Positions 21,680 through 33,230 of a stretch of DNA of 64,000 nucleotides are shown here, one piece after another. The first letter of the stretch is position 1; every line of letters begins with the position of its first letter. The DNA is from Aedes albopictus (taxonomy: Eukaryota > Arthropoda > Insecta > Diptera > Culicidae). The stretch lies in assembly GCF_035046485.1 (NCBI RefSeq), contig NC_085136.1, forward strand, positions 162,623,963 to 162,687,962, read 5' to 3'. The translations under genes were made by a program, and so were the position numbers. The notes below the pieces were generated by a model. The model was given only the letters and a program-made list of their open reading frames with translations. It was not told the origin of the DNA and did no database searches.

Positions 21680-23087
21680 TTGTGTGTTGACTGGGTCGTT
21701 ATTGATGGGTGACAACTACACGCTTCTATTTTACATACTTTCGACTGCAGTAAAATCTACTTGAAAATCATATACAACTTCCAATACGATGCAGTGCGAA
21801 ATTTCCAATAAATTTCCTTTGGAGTTTCACTATGGTTTTAAGCGGGTTTCATTTAATCCGGTTTTGCAGGCTGTTCGGGCTCATTTGGAAGTTAACCATC
21901 AATGTTAACTTCTTTTCCCGATCAGTCTAGATAGCCGTATAGTGTCGGTAGCGATTGTCTCAATTGGCTAAGAATAACACTACGGACCGCCTGATCCAGT
22001 GGTAAGAGTCCACTAAGCAGGTGACCCCTAATTCATGGTGTTATGCGGCTTTATGCTTACCGTGCCAAGGAATGAATGGTTAGGGGGGTCTATTAAAAAC
22101 CTAACAACAAACGGAGCCTGTGGAGAATTTGAGCGTCCCCCACAGTATTCCGCCCTTACTGTGCTAACTGGAGCAGTAGTGTAGTGGACTTTGCGTTCCT
22201 CCGAGATAATCAGTTGCCCTTCTTAAGTCTCAAATTTGAAGGCTAAATAAGGGCGGGATTATTCAAATGCAGGATTGTTCAAATTAGTTCACCTACATTA
22301 CTACCTATATGGTTTCGCTTAATGCGTTTTCGCCATTGGCGTTTTTCAATTGACACCGATTTGGTTTATCGTTGATGTTTTCTTTTTGTGCTGTGATTGT
22401 GAAGAATGTAATCCTGTCTAGTTTGAGTAGTGGCTGCGGCTAGGAAACCTCAGATCAATTTTCAGCGTAAATAGCGTGCGTAGCCCAAGTGGCTCTACTT
22501 CAAAAAGTTCATTTTCGTAGGGTAACTTCTGTGGTTATCTTGTGAACCCAGTTTTGCTTCTTTAACGTTAACGTTAACAGTTTGTTTTAACCTTTCCTTT
22601 TATGGATGCCTTCAAGCAAGCTCTTGTATTCAGCATCTTTCCGCTGATATTTGGCAGTATTGCTACGATGATTACATCATCTGAAATAGCTCTAACATTT
22701 ATTTGAGATGCTTCAGTTCGATGGAATACTTAGGTAGTACAGTTCAAGGATAACTTAACATAGAATTGCACCTAACCAAACTCTACATATGCAGAATTTG
22801 TCATGAGTTGACTGATTGGCATGTATCAGATGAGGAGTCTCCATTTGACCTTCTTTGCCTTTTGAGTGTTCCTTCGTAAAACTTGCTTATTCAGGCACCC
22901 CTGCTCAACAAACTAGTAAAACTGTACTTATTGGTTGCGACCACATTTTATGGATAACTCGCTTCCATTGCTATTCCAAGTGAGTTTCATTGTGGTTTTG
23001 TACCTTTAACGCCCTCCATTGTGGTATACCATAACTATTGCTTTGAAAGAAGCTTGTCCTCTGCGGTCTGTGCGGACTGCAAGAGGT
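21680..23087. other. Mixed stretch, possible old retroelement pieces
   Basis: TGGTTTTAAGCGGGTTTCAT at 21833 recurs at 28769. A tandem GTTAAC motif lies at 22567-22581. The stretch 22000-22260 is less AT-rich and resembles leader or UTR sequence of a retroelement, but no protein motif supports this. Confidence 0.35.
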
Positions 23088-23233
23088 ATGGGCCTTTTTA
23101 TTTGACGTCTTAAATCAGCTGATTTCTCTGGCCTTTGACAGTTCTTCTATGAATATGACAGTTTAGCGTTTGCGCCTTTGTTCGGCAGTTGTAAACAGTG
23201 GCATACACGAACCTGTCAGCTGAAAAGGCCTAT
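23088..23233. mobile_element. Probable small MITE with TATGGGCCTTTT ends
   Basis: TATGGGCCTTTTTA near 23088 is mirrored by AAAAGGCCTA near 23223. A CAGCTGA motif follows each end. It is about 146 bases long. Confidence 0.5.
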
Positions 23234-23269
23234 TCCTGAATGGAACATTGATCTGTTCATGTTCAAAAT

Positions 23270-23506
23270 TGTTGAAAGCACTACGCGGTGGACGCGACAC
23301 AACAGCGGACCGAGAGGAATCAGCGGACAAGAATTAATTTAAACAACTGTGCGGTTGCACTGTACACGAACGAATGATATATTCTTTATTTACATACAAC
23401 TTAAACAATATAAACAATAACATTGACATCGCATAAACGATCATGGTCAATCTCGTTACATAAAAGTTGCCTCGATTACGAGGGGTGTTCGAATGGAAAC
23501 CCAACA
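23270..23506 (-). repeat. Copia 3' LTR
   Basis: 237 bases, starting TGTTGGG and ending CTTTCAACA on the - strand. The adjoining purine tract GACTTGAGGGGGAG (23507-23520, - strand) is the expected polypurine tract next to the 3' LTR. Confidence 0.95.
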
Positions 23507-24084
23507 CTCCCCCTCAAGTCGACAACCCGTGAATCTACATAATAGAGTTAATAAACTATAGAGGACGAATGTCGCTGCTGTTCCCTTTGTTCTCGCTCGC
23601 AAACATGTCGGGTATCTATCTGTCAAACTGCATACTTTTTCGCTTTGACACTTATAGCCCGGCCTATCTCCGCCAGCAAGAGATATTTCGGCAGTGACGC
23701 CAGCGACATTCTTCCTCTATAGTTTATTACCTCTATTATCTACATTCATTTATCACAGAACTATCTTCAAACAGTTTAATCATATTCTCTCATCGACAAC
23801 TTACCTTTGCAAGTTTTGTTTATCTTCAAAACATTACGGTTATATTTCCAACACAACAATTAACAAAATAATTTCCAGTCATTACAATTTCTTGGTTCAG
23901 TCTGAAAAGAATTCATGCTTCCAAAACATATTTCCTACAGTGCAACAAACAACAAAATTAAACTATCGGTCATGATGCCTACACACACAGCTTGTTCTCT
24001 CTTGTACCTCCTATTGAAACTGACGTCTTTCACAAAACACTTCCTAACATTTGTCAAATCTTCAAAAAAAAATTTTTTAACTCA

Positions 24085-25367
24085 TCATCGCTTTGTAAAC
24101 CAAGCTCCCCCATCGCGGTGCTTACACTCACACAAAGCATTTAATCCATACAGTCTACCAGTGTACGGTGCGACAGTGATCACAGCCTCATTTTCTACAA
24201 TTTCTGCTCTACTCCCGACGAATCTAACCTGCAGACCTGATCTCGTAGCTCGATTCACCGAGAACAGATTGCAACTAAGTCCGGGTAGATACAACACATT
24301 TTTCGCAATGCACTGCTTCTTATTATTACCCAGGACTGCGTACAGAACTACGTCGTCACAGTACTCCGCCTTCAACTTAGCTCCGTTGGCCACGACCACT
24401 TCCACGGGTTTCTCCAGACGCCGCATCTCACTGAAGTATCTGGAGTCTTTTATCATGTGGTCCGTCGCTCCAGAATCTAGGAGCCACTGCATCTTCTCAA
24501 GTTCTGCTTCTTTCGATGCCACAAAGCAGACGTCTGCTCCATCCGACAAACAATCTTCTTCAATCACTACGTCTGTTTTTCGATTCAAATCTTTCACTTT
24601 GCCACTGCCACTCGGTTTGGGAACCACTTACACCCGGCAGTCGGCCTGTTTATGTCCAACTCTTCCGCATCGAAAACACGTTATCTTGCCCCAAACATGC
24701 CTACTCGCCATCGCAACACCCACATTGTCATCGTCGCGGGTCAACATATTCTGTTTCATGTCGACGTCGAGTAATCGCTTCTTCACAAAAGCCATAGTTA
24801 CACCGGCGGGAATCGTCTCGATTGCCGTAACCACCGAGTCAAATGACGAAGGCAATGTCAACAGTAAATGACAAACTGCATCGGAATCTTCTACAGTTGC
24901 TCCACTTTCTATCAATTCACGAATTAAACGATCGAACTGTAGTAAGTGCTCTGGCAAACTAACACCACCTCCCTCCACATATTTCAATGTGAGAGCTGCT
25001 TTCTCACGAACAATTGCCCGGCAACACCTCGACGCTCAAACACCGTCTTCAGCGTATCCCAAATCCGCTTCGGGGTCGCATAATCTTTCACCAGTTCGAG
25101 TTGACTATCCGCTATGGCCGAAATAATTATTGCCTTGCACTTTTTCTCCGCGGATCTTCGTTCTACCATTTTGATTTTCTTCCCTGATTTCACATTCGCG
25201 TTATCGGTAGCCATCGCTCGCAGCTCGTCGATCTCAGCAATCTCCCGTTGGACGCAATCCAGCAGATCGAACGTATCGAGGATGGTCTCCATCCGGAACT
25301 TCCAGTTGTGGAAGCCGGTACCATCAAACGTGGCGATTTTCTCCCTCTCGTCCATACCTGGACCCAT
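24085..25367 (-). pseudogene. Copia gag and protease, frame broken twice
   Basis: The gag start, MGPGMDEREKIATFDGTGFH, is typical of copia gag and begins inside the primer binding site. Gag continues through WDTLKTVFERRGVAGQLFVR. A one-base loss near 24985 shifts the frame. The next segment (24987-24628) reads HLLQFDRLIRELIESGATV and the zinc knuckle CFRCGRVGHKQADC (CX2CX4HX4C). A TAA at 24630-24628 follows, then 24627-24085 continues in the same frame with the aspartic protease motif DSGATDHM near residue 51 and the start of the gag-pre-integrase region (LYLPGLSCNLFSVNRA). The frame ends at 24085. In intact copia elements this is one gag-pol frame. Confidence 0.93.
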
Positions 25368-25371
25368 AGCC
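25357..25371 (-). promoter_or_regulatory. Copia primer binding site (initiator tRNA-Met half type)
   Basis: Directly after the 5' LTR the - strand reads GGCTATGGGTCCAGG. This resembles the copia-type site (GGTTATGGGCCC-like) that pairs with the anticodon region of cleaved initiator tRNA-Met. The gag ATG (25367-25365) lies within it. Confidence 0.75.
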
Positions 25372-25610
25372 TGTTGAAAGCACTATGCGGTGGACGCGAC
25401 ACAACAGCGGACCGAGAGAGGAATCAGCGGACAAGAATGAATTTAAACAACTGTGCGGTTGCACTGTACACGAACAAATGATATATTCTTTATTTACATA
25501 CAACTAAAACAATATAAACAATAACATTGATATCGCATAAACGATCATGGTCAATCTCGTTACATAAAAGTTGCCTCGATTACGAGGGGTGTCCGAATGG
25601 AAACCCAACA
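25372..25610 (-). repeat. Copia 5' LTR
   Basis: 239 bases, nearly identical to 23270-23506. It includes a (GA) expansion (GAGAGAGG against GAGAGG). Confidence 0.95.
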
Positions 25611-25615
25611 AAAAT

Positions 25616-26145
25616 ATCTTCGGATAAACCATTCTTTTGTATAGTTACGAATCTCTAGCTTACGCTTGAGTATTATAGCTATGTAATCGACTTAGTGGGC
25701 CCTTAAAAAGCTCTGCTTACTTCAAATCTCCAGGAGCAAATGGGGTTTTGTCCTATTTTTCTCCAGAGGGATTTGAGTATTTCAGACATGTTTTGAACTC
25801 TTGTAGTTTCATACGGGGTATTTTGTATACGTTTTCAAGAAAGTACCCGCTCAAACGTAATTTTTGCTTGGGTGATTTCTTGAATATTGAGGATGCTTTC
25901 GATGACGTACCTTTCAATGTCATATTCAGAGTCGCATGACGTCACAAGCTACCTCCAGTGAGCTATAGGCTCTCATTATGCTTATGCGTTTTACAGTGTT
26001 ATTTTCAGGGTACTGATTAAACCCGTTGTGGTATGGGTTATGAGCCAACTAACAATTGCAAGTCACAAACAAGCAAGCTTGCTGAATTGTTGCTTAATAA
26101 TGGTAATGATAGCTGAACTAAAATTATGCTCTACACATTACTGTC
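25616..26145. other. Stretch without recognised gene
   Basis: Short frames only (25748-25939 and 26028-26210), without domains. Confidence 0.5.
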
Positions 26146-27096
26146 TAAAGCCTGTATCCGCAATAATCGGGACACAAAAGTACGGCAGTAACTCTGTACT
26201 GCGTCAATAAAAATTGGCCAAAAACTAACTGAGAACTCTTTGATGTATGTTTATTATTTGTGCAAAATTTCATGAAAATTGATGCATTACTTTTTACTGT
26301 GGATGAGAAACAAACAGACGACGTTTTTAAGATTTTGTACAATCATCACCAATTTTCATTGTCATACTAGATGGTTCTTTTCCGCTACAATTCAAAGTTC
26401 TGTGAGGATAATTATGAAACTTCGTGAGCAGTTATGATACTTATAGAGACACTTTCTTGCAAAATTTCATCAACTTTTATCAATTGGATTGAAAGTTACT
26501 GGTGTTGATAGGGGATAGTGTTAGTGAAAATGTTTCATGTTTTTTATGTGCGATGTTTGCCCATTCATAAATTTTGAATATCTCTGTCAATTTTCATGAA
26601 ATTTTCACAGATGGTAGTTGATTATGTGTATATTATGCCTGCAAAATTTGATGATTATTGGTGTAGTACTTTCAACAATACAATCGAAATAATAAGGGGT
26701 GCTCACTAATTGTTGTATGAAGGGCTAAAATCACGGTCAGCCCCATTATTTGTTTCGACTATAAAATTTTTGATAGTGCATCGATTTTTTTGAAATTTTG
26801 CCTATGTAAGTAAAGTAGTTTGAGAGGTTTGTGTTCAAAATACCAGTAATTTTCTTTATCCAATTCAAAAGTTACAGCGCTGACAAGCTAAACCAGAGGC
26901 TGTACAAAATTCAATTGCTCGCGTTCTAGTGTTTCATTGCTACACCAAAAGGTACTTCACCGATTCACATGAAATTTTGCAGGTGAAGTTAACACATCTT
27001 AAGATATTATCAGGCAAAATTTGAGCAATTTTTATGTATCTATTGCAGAGTTACAGCCATATTTCTGTGTCCCGATTATTGCGGATACAGGCTTTA
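26146..27096. mobile_element. 951-bp element with TAAAGCCTGTATCCGC ends
   Basis: TAAAGCCTGTATCCGCAATA at 26146 begins a 41-base end mirrored at the right with two or three changes. TA at both outer edges suggests Tc1/mariner-type insertion. No transposase remnant is visible inside. Confidence 0.85.
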
Positions 27097-28589
27097 AACG
27101 ATTTTGCAATTGAGAAAGTAGTCAATGTTCGACTTTCCCCATCGGTATCAACAATGATAAATTAAAACACTTTTCAAAAGTTTAACAAGAAATTTATTCG
27201 ACAAGCATTGATTCCTTAACAAAAGAGTTTAACAAAACAATTGTCTGCATCTTATTAAGCTGATGTATCAATAGGCATATGCTCCTGAACAATGTACTTT
27301 TCACTTGTCAAATAAACGCCCTCAGCCCGTCATAGTTTGATTCGGAACTTTGTTCGGATTATGGGATAAATCATGGCTAAAACTGTTTAGACAATCTAGT
27401 TATTAAAGAACCAATATTTTAAACGAATCACATAAAATAAAACAGAATGTAATTATGTATTTTAACATTGAGTGTCATGAGTCGTAATCAGCGTAAAAAT
27501 GAGGCATTTATTTATTATTATAAGTCTGTAACAAGATATCTTGTACCTTGATTATTATATTTTTTGTCTTCCGCAGCAGTTCGATTGTACGAGACGCTTG
27601 GATCGATGCATTTAAAATTTCAGTGCTGTAGTGTTTACTGAATATTGTTCCCACAGTTACCTAGATAACCAAACAGCATTCAGAAATCGACACATTTCAA
27701 GTATCCCTGAACATCCTTATGCACAATTTATTGAACATAGTATCAAGATTCCATGACAAAAGCATAAATAAAACAATTGCTTAACGGATCTTCGACTGAG
27801 AATGAGTAGATTACCCGAACAGATGCTGTGAATGCACCATGTCATACATTTTAAAAGATCGATAATTCATAATAAAAATAAAAACATATTCATATCGCAA
27901 TTAGTATGTCTGCCAACAATATCTTCAATAAGCACCAACACTATTTGGCCGCATTCGATACAAGTTTTCTCACCGTGCTATAAAAATACTGACAGCGAAA
28001 TCAGAATGGAAAACACGTGTTTTGGGCTGAACAGCTGTTGAAGTATGAGGCGTTGTTCAGTTGATTACCACGTGCTGTGCTAATTCACCACTGCTGAACA
28101 CAAGTTCAGGAGTGATCATTATTGAGTCATGGGAAGATTATGTTTTGCTTTGGGTGCTGCATCTCACCATCTCTAGGATGGCGCAGATAGGAAGGTATGT
28201 GGCTGGCAATCGACAGGTTTCGAGTTCTAATCCAGATTTAGGTAATTTTATATGTAATTCTCATTTCATAATAGGTGTTCTCAACATAAGAGCAAATAAT
28301 TACTCTCGCGAGAGTTCAACATTTTTGCATTTAATTTATTTTCAGTTATTTTTGCCGAAGCCCAATAACAACTTTTCTGTGCATTTGTAAAACACTTTCA
28401 ACAACAAAAAATTATGTTTGTGCACAACATGATGCTTAATAACTTCTCCAAGTTTGTGTGAACAAAACCCGAACATAGGTTGTACGTGAAAATAATTCAA
28501 ATGTTATTCAACATAATGCAGAATTAAATCGTCATAATGGTGCCTGTTAAATGAGTGATTGTTAGTTGGGTAGTTGCATAAGCGTTCAT
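27097..28589. other. AT-rich stretch without recognised gene
   Basis: Frames at 27832-28041 and 28061-28390 have no domain. No repeat ends were found. Confidence 0.45.
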
Positions 28590-28768
28590 TCCCGCTTCTA
28601 GAGTACCCCTTCCTATTTCATCACCTTTCCGTCTCCTAATTCCCATCCCTAATCCCATTCTCCCTCAGGTAAATGATGAAATAGGCTTATATGTATGGCG
28701 ATGGCACAAATGTCCCAAATGGAGGATAACGTGCCTCTAGAGCCGGCCTTCTGATACCTGATACCTGA
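28590..28768 (+). mobile_element. 3' end of a non-LTR element with CTGATAC tail
   Basis: The segment ends in GCCGGCCTTCTGATACCTGA, continuing as a short (CTGATAC) tandem tail. This is typical of non-LTR 3' UTRs that terminate in simple repeats. Upstream is a pyrimidine-rich UTR-like stretch. The coding part is missing. Confidence 0.5.
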
Positions 28769-28769
28769 T

Positions 28770-29529
28770 GGTTTTAAGCGGGTTTCATTTGATTCATGTA
28801 AATCCACTGATAAAATCATTTTCGAACGGTTACTTGGCTTTTTCCAGTAACATTGAAATGTAATTTCCTCTCAGTGAACTTTATCATATCGCGCCCCGGA
28901 GCATAAGCGTAACTAGGTAATAAGTCTAAGGGGGTGGGTAAGGTTATGACGATGTAGATTTTTGTACTCCATAACAGCTACAAAAATAGTTATCGCCAGA
29001 TTCTCGTGATTCCTCTCCCCCCCCCCCTGGCCACCCCCTATTTATGCCAATGTTTCGGAGCAGAATTGTTCGAAGAAAGAAGATCTAAAGAGAACTCCAG
29101 CATGGAGGATGGCCCAGAGAACCGTCTCTTGAGGAAGTTTCCCAAGAGGGCGGTCTAGCTGGAACGGAGTCTGAGCAATTTTTTTTTGCGAAGTTAAATA
29201 TCCAACGATCCCACAATGATCATCTCGATCCTGGCGTATAATGTTGAGTTCGTCTTCAGAAGAAAGCCATGATACACAAAGTGCAAATATGTCACAATCT
29301 GAATTTTTGTTATTTTTTTTATTCACAAATTTAAACAGATCTACTTTAGGTTCTAGGTACCTCACTTGTTGAATTAGCCATGATATGATCGAAGCAAGGA
29401 GGGGTCATGAAATAGTCAAATTCCGAGGATACTCGTCTACTGCTGGGAGAAAAATGTCAAGTTTGCCCCTGAAAGAGTCAGAAAATCCGGGGCCATCATA
29501 TATGCGATCCACAAGAGCCCTAAGCCCTA
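28770..29529. other. Stretch without recognised gene
   Basis: A C-run lies near 29018-29030. A - strand frame at 29042-29365 (107 codons) has no domain I recognise. Confidence 0.4.
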
Positions 29530-29789
29530 AGGGTTTCTAGTTAGCCTAGTGGTTAAGGCTATGGGTCGCCAATCCGGAGACGGCGGGTTCGATTCCCGTT
29601 CCAGCCGGTGAAGTTTTCTCGACTCCCTGGGCATAGTGTATCATTTTACTTGCCTCACAATATACAAATTCATGCAATGGCAGGCAAAGAAAGCCCTTCA
29701 ATTAATAACTGTGGAAGTGCTCAAGGAACACTAAGTTGGAGCGAGGCAGGCCCAGGCTCAGAGAGCCATAAAGAGGAAGAAGAACCCTA
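29530..29789 (+). mobile_element. Feilai-like tRNA-derived SINE
   Basis: The head has TTAGCCTAGTGGTTAAGG (A box) and GGGTTCGATTCCCGTTCC (B box). The body includes TTGCCTCACAATATACAAAT and TAATAACTGTGGAAGTGCTC, and the 3' end is AGAGGAAGAAGAA. It is nearly the same sequence as the - strand copy at 362-645. Possible short duplication CCCTAA at both sides. It is a near full-length copy. Confidence 0.92.
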
Positions 29790-30085
29790 AAAGTTAGCAG
29801 TCCTCGTTTTGGCTTGTGAGGTTTAGTTGAAGTTTGAGGTGCTTTTGTAGGAACTTCGGATGCTTAATAGCGGCAGACAACAACGTTAGCTGTGAAATAA
29901 GCGCATCATCAGTGGAAGTCGGGCCTACTATGGGCTGCACAAGAACCATACGCAATAAATGCGCCATTTCCAAGACACTGCTCTCTACGGGTATGATACT
30001 TGAACCATACTCGACATGTGAGCACACGAAGTGTTCGAGCATCGGGCGCTTAGAACCGTCTTTAGCTGAGTGCAGGAGAATGGTG

Positions 30086-30350
30086 TGTAGCAAGGATGAA
30101 CCACGAACTCGCTGCACTCTACGGCGAACCTAGCTTCCGGAAGGTGGCAAAAGCTGGAAAGATACGATGGGCAGGTTATATTGTGAGCACACTGGACAAC
30201 AACGCTGCTAAACTAATGTTCGCATGACATCCAAACGGTACATAGATGGCAGCGTGCAAGGTGGGCGGATCAGGTGGAAAAGGATCTGGTGAGCGTGTGG
30301 CGTGACGGAGGTTTGAGATTGACAGCCACGAACGTGTAACCACGTGTATT
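30086..30350 (+). pseudogene. RTE/JAM-like non-LTR retrotransposon C-terminus
   Basis: In one frame the sequence reads MNHELAALYGEPSFRKVAKA, then GKIRWAGYIVSTLDNNAAKL, before a TGA. After a frame change it reads RWQRARWADQVEKDLVSVWR. This is the usual C-terminal end of RTE/JAM-like ORF2 (NHELY..., LRWAGHV.RM, R.RARW.DQV). The piece is 5' truncated and carries a stop and a frameshift. It is related to the - strand copy at 61430-63410. Confidence 0.8.
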
Positions 30351-30979
30351 ATGGCGTAATATGGTTGACTCAGTTTTATAATGAAAAATGAAATGGAGGG
30401 GCACGGATCAAGAAAGCGAGGGCTGCTTTTGCGAACAAGAAATGTATGGAAAAACAAAACAAACGTGTAGGATCAGAGGATAACAGTCCTCTTACTCTCA
30501 AACCCTGTCCTCATAGCGGGACGGATACAGACGTCATCTTCAAATCGACATTGCTAGAATATCTTCCCAGTACTCAGAAAATAATACACTGAACGGAACG
30601 TGAAATTGTGATAGTAAGAATCATATGTTCTTCTAAATTATAAACTTTACGATCATTCAGCGCTCCATCCAGATTGTATCGTACACACCCGCCTCCAGCA
30701 CGTGTGAGTAAACAACAACCTGCCGAGTGCACCGCATGGTGCACGCTGCAACGTAAGCCGGTAAATTGCGCGCCTCAGCGTGTCATTGTCTTCCCGTGCT
30801 TAGCAGTTTTAAGTCTCTCACGCTGCGATTCTAGCCGGCGTCGTCGTCGTCGCCGGATCTCTCTTGCTCTCTGTTTGCAATATGGGTACGACTTGTTTCT
30901 TCATTCAATTACCATCTGACTGAGCCGAGCTTTCGATCTGCGTCCCAGTCAGCTCCCACTTAGAATATTCGTCGGTCGG
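30351..30979. other. Upstream region of the GGT gene
   Basis: No repeats are recognised. Composition becomes more GC-rich from about 30670, with a CGTCGTCGTCGTCG run at 30839-30852. An 81-codon frame at 30674-30919 overlaps this and is probably chance within promoter DNA. Confidence 0.5.
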
Positions 30980-31020
30980 TATATAATAACGGTGTCGCGT
31001 GGAACAGGTTTCTCAGTTTT
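30980..31020 (+). promoter_or_regulatory. Core promoter of the GGT gene (TATA and initiator)
   Basis: TATATAATAA at 30980-30989 is followed by TCTCAGTTTT (31011-31020), an arthropod-type initiator with the likely +1 A at 31015, about 33-35 bases from the TATA element. I see no clear downstream promoter element at +28. The start site is inferred, not observed. Confidence 0.6.
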
Positions 31021-31217
31021 CACCGCGATTCCAATCGGTTCTGATCGGTTCTATAGTGCTTCGACTGTGTAGTGTAGCGCGGTGCTGCTTCCGTTCGTGA
31101 CAGTCACGTTTTGTGTGTTCCTCCAGTCAGTGCTCTCTCCGACGACGGCGACAAGTGTTCAGTCAGTTTGTTTTTGGTGAAGTTGTGAATCCCCGAATCC
31201 GAGAGCCGAGTTTGACG
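31015..31217 (+). other. 5' UTR of the GGT gene
   Basis: 203 bases from the inferred start to the ATG, rich in CGAC, GTGTTC and CAGTCAGT phrases typical of mosquito leaders. It holds no upstream ATG that opens a long frame. Confidence 0.55.
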
Positions 31218-31255
31218 ATGTCCAAATTCAGCATTGATTTGCAAGAGCGTCAGAG
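31218..31255 (+). CDS. Gamma-glutamyl transpeptidase, first coding exon
   Basis: ATG at 31218 opens MSKFSIDLQERQ. The exon ends CAGAG at 31255, before GT at 31256. The donor AG/GTTAGC is weak at +3 but has G at +5. Reading on without splicing meets TAA after four more codons, which supports a splice here. The two leftover bases AG join the first base A of the exon at 56941 to make Arg, giving RQRIHIDKRRLL and then the membrane anchor. This is the cytoplasmic tail of a type II membrane protein. The link to the distant exon rests on matching phase, strand and protein logic. A small missing exon in between cannot be excluded. Confidence 0.6.
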
Positions 31256-32612
31256 GTTAGCAAAATAAGTACCAGTCAATGCCGTTGGCTTGTTTGTGGG
31301 AATTTACCGGATGGGAATAATAACTTAGGTGTAACATGTTAAACTGATTAAAGTGTAAAAAAAAGACTTCGGAAACGGAACGTTTTGTAAACTGTAATGT
31401 TTAGTACATTATTGCTATATAAATGGGTGTTGAAGGAATATTATAGATATCAATTTGCTACAAAACACAATCATATCATTTAAGGTGGACGATCCTTGAT
31501 CACCAATATCTTACACAAAATTGGTACAAATTGATATAGAAACACAACACATTACAGTACACATTTCAGATTAAGAAGACTGGACGTCTCCCCGTTTTCT
31601 TATCAAACAACACTTCAAAATTCGTTTCATGTGTTACACAAGATTTCAGATTTGGGTTCAACTGCTTCGTCTCTCCAAACAAACATTAGTCAGTTAGTAG
31701 TGATAACCTAATCGAGCGGGAAAAGGGTAATAATAGTGACGATAGCAGCAGTGAAGCAAGAACGACCTAGAACAGATCATCTAGGTACCCGCAGCAATCA
31801 TGGCACTTTACATATCTCGTAATCTACATCTCTCAAACAGAAGCTGGTTACGCGGCCCGGCGCATGTAATGTGCAATCAGTTCCACCAAGTCCATCGAAT
31901 TAAGTGCAATTTTCTCCTTCTCAGTCAGTCATATCGAAGACAACCTGCTAATTAGTTCGGTTGACGGTTGAAACCGATCAGAGCAGATGAATATGGTACC
32001 TACTGGAATGGAATATGTAATAAGGTGCTTTTAGTGAAGAGAATCGAGAAATGTTTGTCATCCGGTTGGTACGTAAGTATGAAGCAACGCTGGCTGTTTG
32101 TATTAGCAGATTTGGAGTGTTGGTGTTAGAAAAGCCGAAGAGCGTCAGTCATTTATAAACAGATTAAAAGAAGCCATTTACAGCTGATTGTAACACGACA
32201 ACATGTTGAAATCATTCCATTTTGCTAGTCATCGTGATTCGTGAAATAGAACAATAATGAAATCATAAATGATAATGTAATTTCTCAAACAAAAGTGTGA
32301 CGTTTGAGTGCGTAGTGAACAGCTAAGTACGTCTCGTGTCTGGTAACGTGATCTATACTACTTGAAGTGTTTTATGATATAATATCTACACTTTCGATAT
32401 TCAAGTGTCTTTTATTTCTTCAATTGTGATAGATACTTTCACAATAGCACCGATCTGGTAATTACTACAGCTGCTAATCAAACAAATTGTACAACAGAAT
32501 GTGAAGAACGCAAAGAATAACTCACTTAGACAAGTCTGTCTGTATGCGCGTAGCAAGGAAACGGTTGTTGTGCTTATCACCTTCCCTTCCCGCCTGCGCA
32601 CTTGAATAGGAT

Positions 32613-32764
32613 ATAGAGCTTGCTGACGTTTATTCACCTCTCTCTTTCAAGCTTGCAGGCGGGATAGGATTTGTTTTCATCGGGAAACCTATCCTGATGA
32701 CAACAAATCCTATTCCGCCTGCATGTTTGAAAGAGAGAGGTGAATAAACGTCAGCAAGCTCTAT
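32613..32764. repeat. 152-bp near-perfect hairpin
   Basis: ATAGAGCTTGCTGACGTTTA at 32613 pairs with its complement ending at 32764. About 65 bases per arm pair with only a few mismatches, and the loop is about 20 bases. The arms include AGAGAGAGG runs. It is probably a palindromic MITE. Confidence 0.9.
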
Positions 32765-32933
32765 TGGTTCCATTGAGTTGTCCAAAAAAATGTCTCACGA
32801 AACCTAATGCAAGCCTATCCATATACGTGAGAACAAAAGATGTTTACAAAGTTCTTACAGATAGATTAACACGGGAAATCTGAACACAAACCACTACCAC
32901 ATAGGAATTTGGATTGGTCAATTATTTTTAAGC

Positions 32934-33230
32934 ACTAGCTGCCCCGGCAAACGTTGTCTTGCCAAGCTGTGGTTGTTTGACAACTGTTGAGCTAAAAATA
33001 GCACCGCACTCTAGATTGGTTTCATTTCGATCGTTTTGATTTCCTTCCCAGCTCATGAAAAATCAGTACTTTATCAATTATCTTACTTTTCTAGTTGATT
33101 TTCGTAACTTTTTGTACATATAAACACAGCCACTACGAATATGAGCCGAACCGTGCAAGAGCCATGCAGATCGGTTCATCCGTTCTTGAGTTTTGTTGCC
33201 TCAAAGGAACTTCAAACTCATTTTTATATA
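32934..33230 (+). repeat. Repeat starting ACTAGCTGCCCCGGCAAACG, copy 1
   Basis: It starts ACTAGCTGCCCCGGCAAACG, contains CAGATCGGTTCATCCGTTC and ends in ATTTTTATATA. Such short elements with a tail like this look like non-autonomous relatives of RTE-type non-LTR elements (an inference from the ends). Copy 2 is at 34447-34706 in the same orientation. The foldback element 33231-34439 sits exactly at the TATA tail. Confidence 0.6.

Larger units (their letters stand above)
23270..25610 (-). mobile_element. Internally deleted Ty1/copia retrotransposon with both LTRs
   Basis: Direct LTRs (TGTTGAAAG to CCCAACA as seen on +) lie at 23270-23506 and 25372-25610, with AAAAT duplicated at 23265-23269 and 25611-25615. 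On the - strand the order is 5' LTR, primer site, gag, protease, then about 570 bases without pol motifs, a purine tract and the 3' LTR. Integrase, reverse transcriptase and RNase H are absent. The LTRs differ by about six substitutions and a 2-base indel, so the insertion is not recent. It cannot move on its own but keeps the ends needed for movement in trans. Confidence 0.95.

Noticed and set aside
23915..24871. Longest open frame of the window (318 codons, + strand)
   Set aside because: It is antisense to the copia gag and protease, which have clear motifs (CCHC knuckle, DSGATDHM) on the - strand.
29794..30133. Overlapping frames of about 100 codons on both strands
   Set aside because: Neither shows a domain. 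The recognisable RTE-like sequence starts only near 30086 in a different frame.
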